NCBI GenBank assembly: GCA_964345695.1
Contig: CAYFSC010000008.1
Coordinates: 1-34,528, forward strand
DNA from: CAYFSC01 sp964345695
Lineage (GTDB): Bacteria; Bacteroidota; Rhodothermia; Rhodothermales; Salinibacteraceae
Length of the DNA: 34,528 nucleotides
Direction: 5' to 3'
In this document: positions 34,527 through 34,528 of the stretch, one piece after another
How positions within the stretch are numbered: the first letter of the stretch is position 1
Layout of the letters: each line of letters begins with the position of its first letter
Notes under the pieces: generated by a model
Told to the model about the DNA's origin: nothing
Seen by the model: the letters and a program-made list of their open reading frames with translations, nothing else
Databases searched by the model: none
Position numbers and translations under genes: made by a program

Positions 34527-34528
34527 TG

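Overview
The window looks like a chromosomal segment of a halophilic Rhodothermota/Bacteroidota-type bacterium, most likely near Salinibacter. This rests on five observations: the gene order tuf–trnW–secE–nusG–rplKAJL–rpoBC; high GC with strongly GC-biased third codon positions; very acidic housekeeping proteins (acidic tails on L10 and RpoC, Glu/Asp-rich stretches in RpoB); no Shine-Dalgarno sequence before the core genes; and several glycosylation-type genes with a haloarchaeal flavour. The genus is inferred from memory of families, not from a search.

Region 1 (1–12.7 kb) is the transcription/translation super-operon on the + strand: the tail of EF-Tu, tRNA-Trp(CCA), SecE, NusG, ribosomal proteins L11, L1, L10 and L7/L12, then RNA polymerase beta and beta'. 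The spacers after rplJ, after rplL (647 bases) and between rpoB and rpoC can form hairpins that may adjust the ratio of ribosomal proteins to polymerase. The spacer after rpoC carries a terminator-like hairpin.

Region 2 (12.7–19.0 kb), + strand, holds a DUF92 membrane protein, then a probable sugar-use operon: a xylose-isomerase-like TIM barrel with one metal ligand changed, an aldo/keto reductase and a xylulokinase-like FGGY kinase. A sodium-coupled glutamate/aspartate symporter of the SLC1 family follows.

Region 3 (19.0–21.7 kb) holds a small unknown membrane protein on the - strand with its own terminator, a class II CPD photolyase, and a small two-helix membrane protein. A photolyase suits a sunlit brine habitat.

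Region 4 (21.8 kb to the right end) is a surface-glycan locus. It has a GT-A glycosyltransferase, an FkbM-type methyltransferase, a large YfhO-family membrane protein, two GT4-like glycosyltransferases, four PAPS-dependent sulfotransferases (two of them tandem paralogs) and a Wzx-like flippase. The last sulfotransferase and the flippase run on the - strand, converging on the rest. Together these suggest assembly, methylation, sulfation and export of a sulfated polysaccharide or glycolipid. This is the part of the window most likely to hold undescribed biochemistry. I saw no CRISPR array, insertion sequence, phage gene or recognisable defence system.
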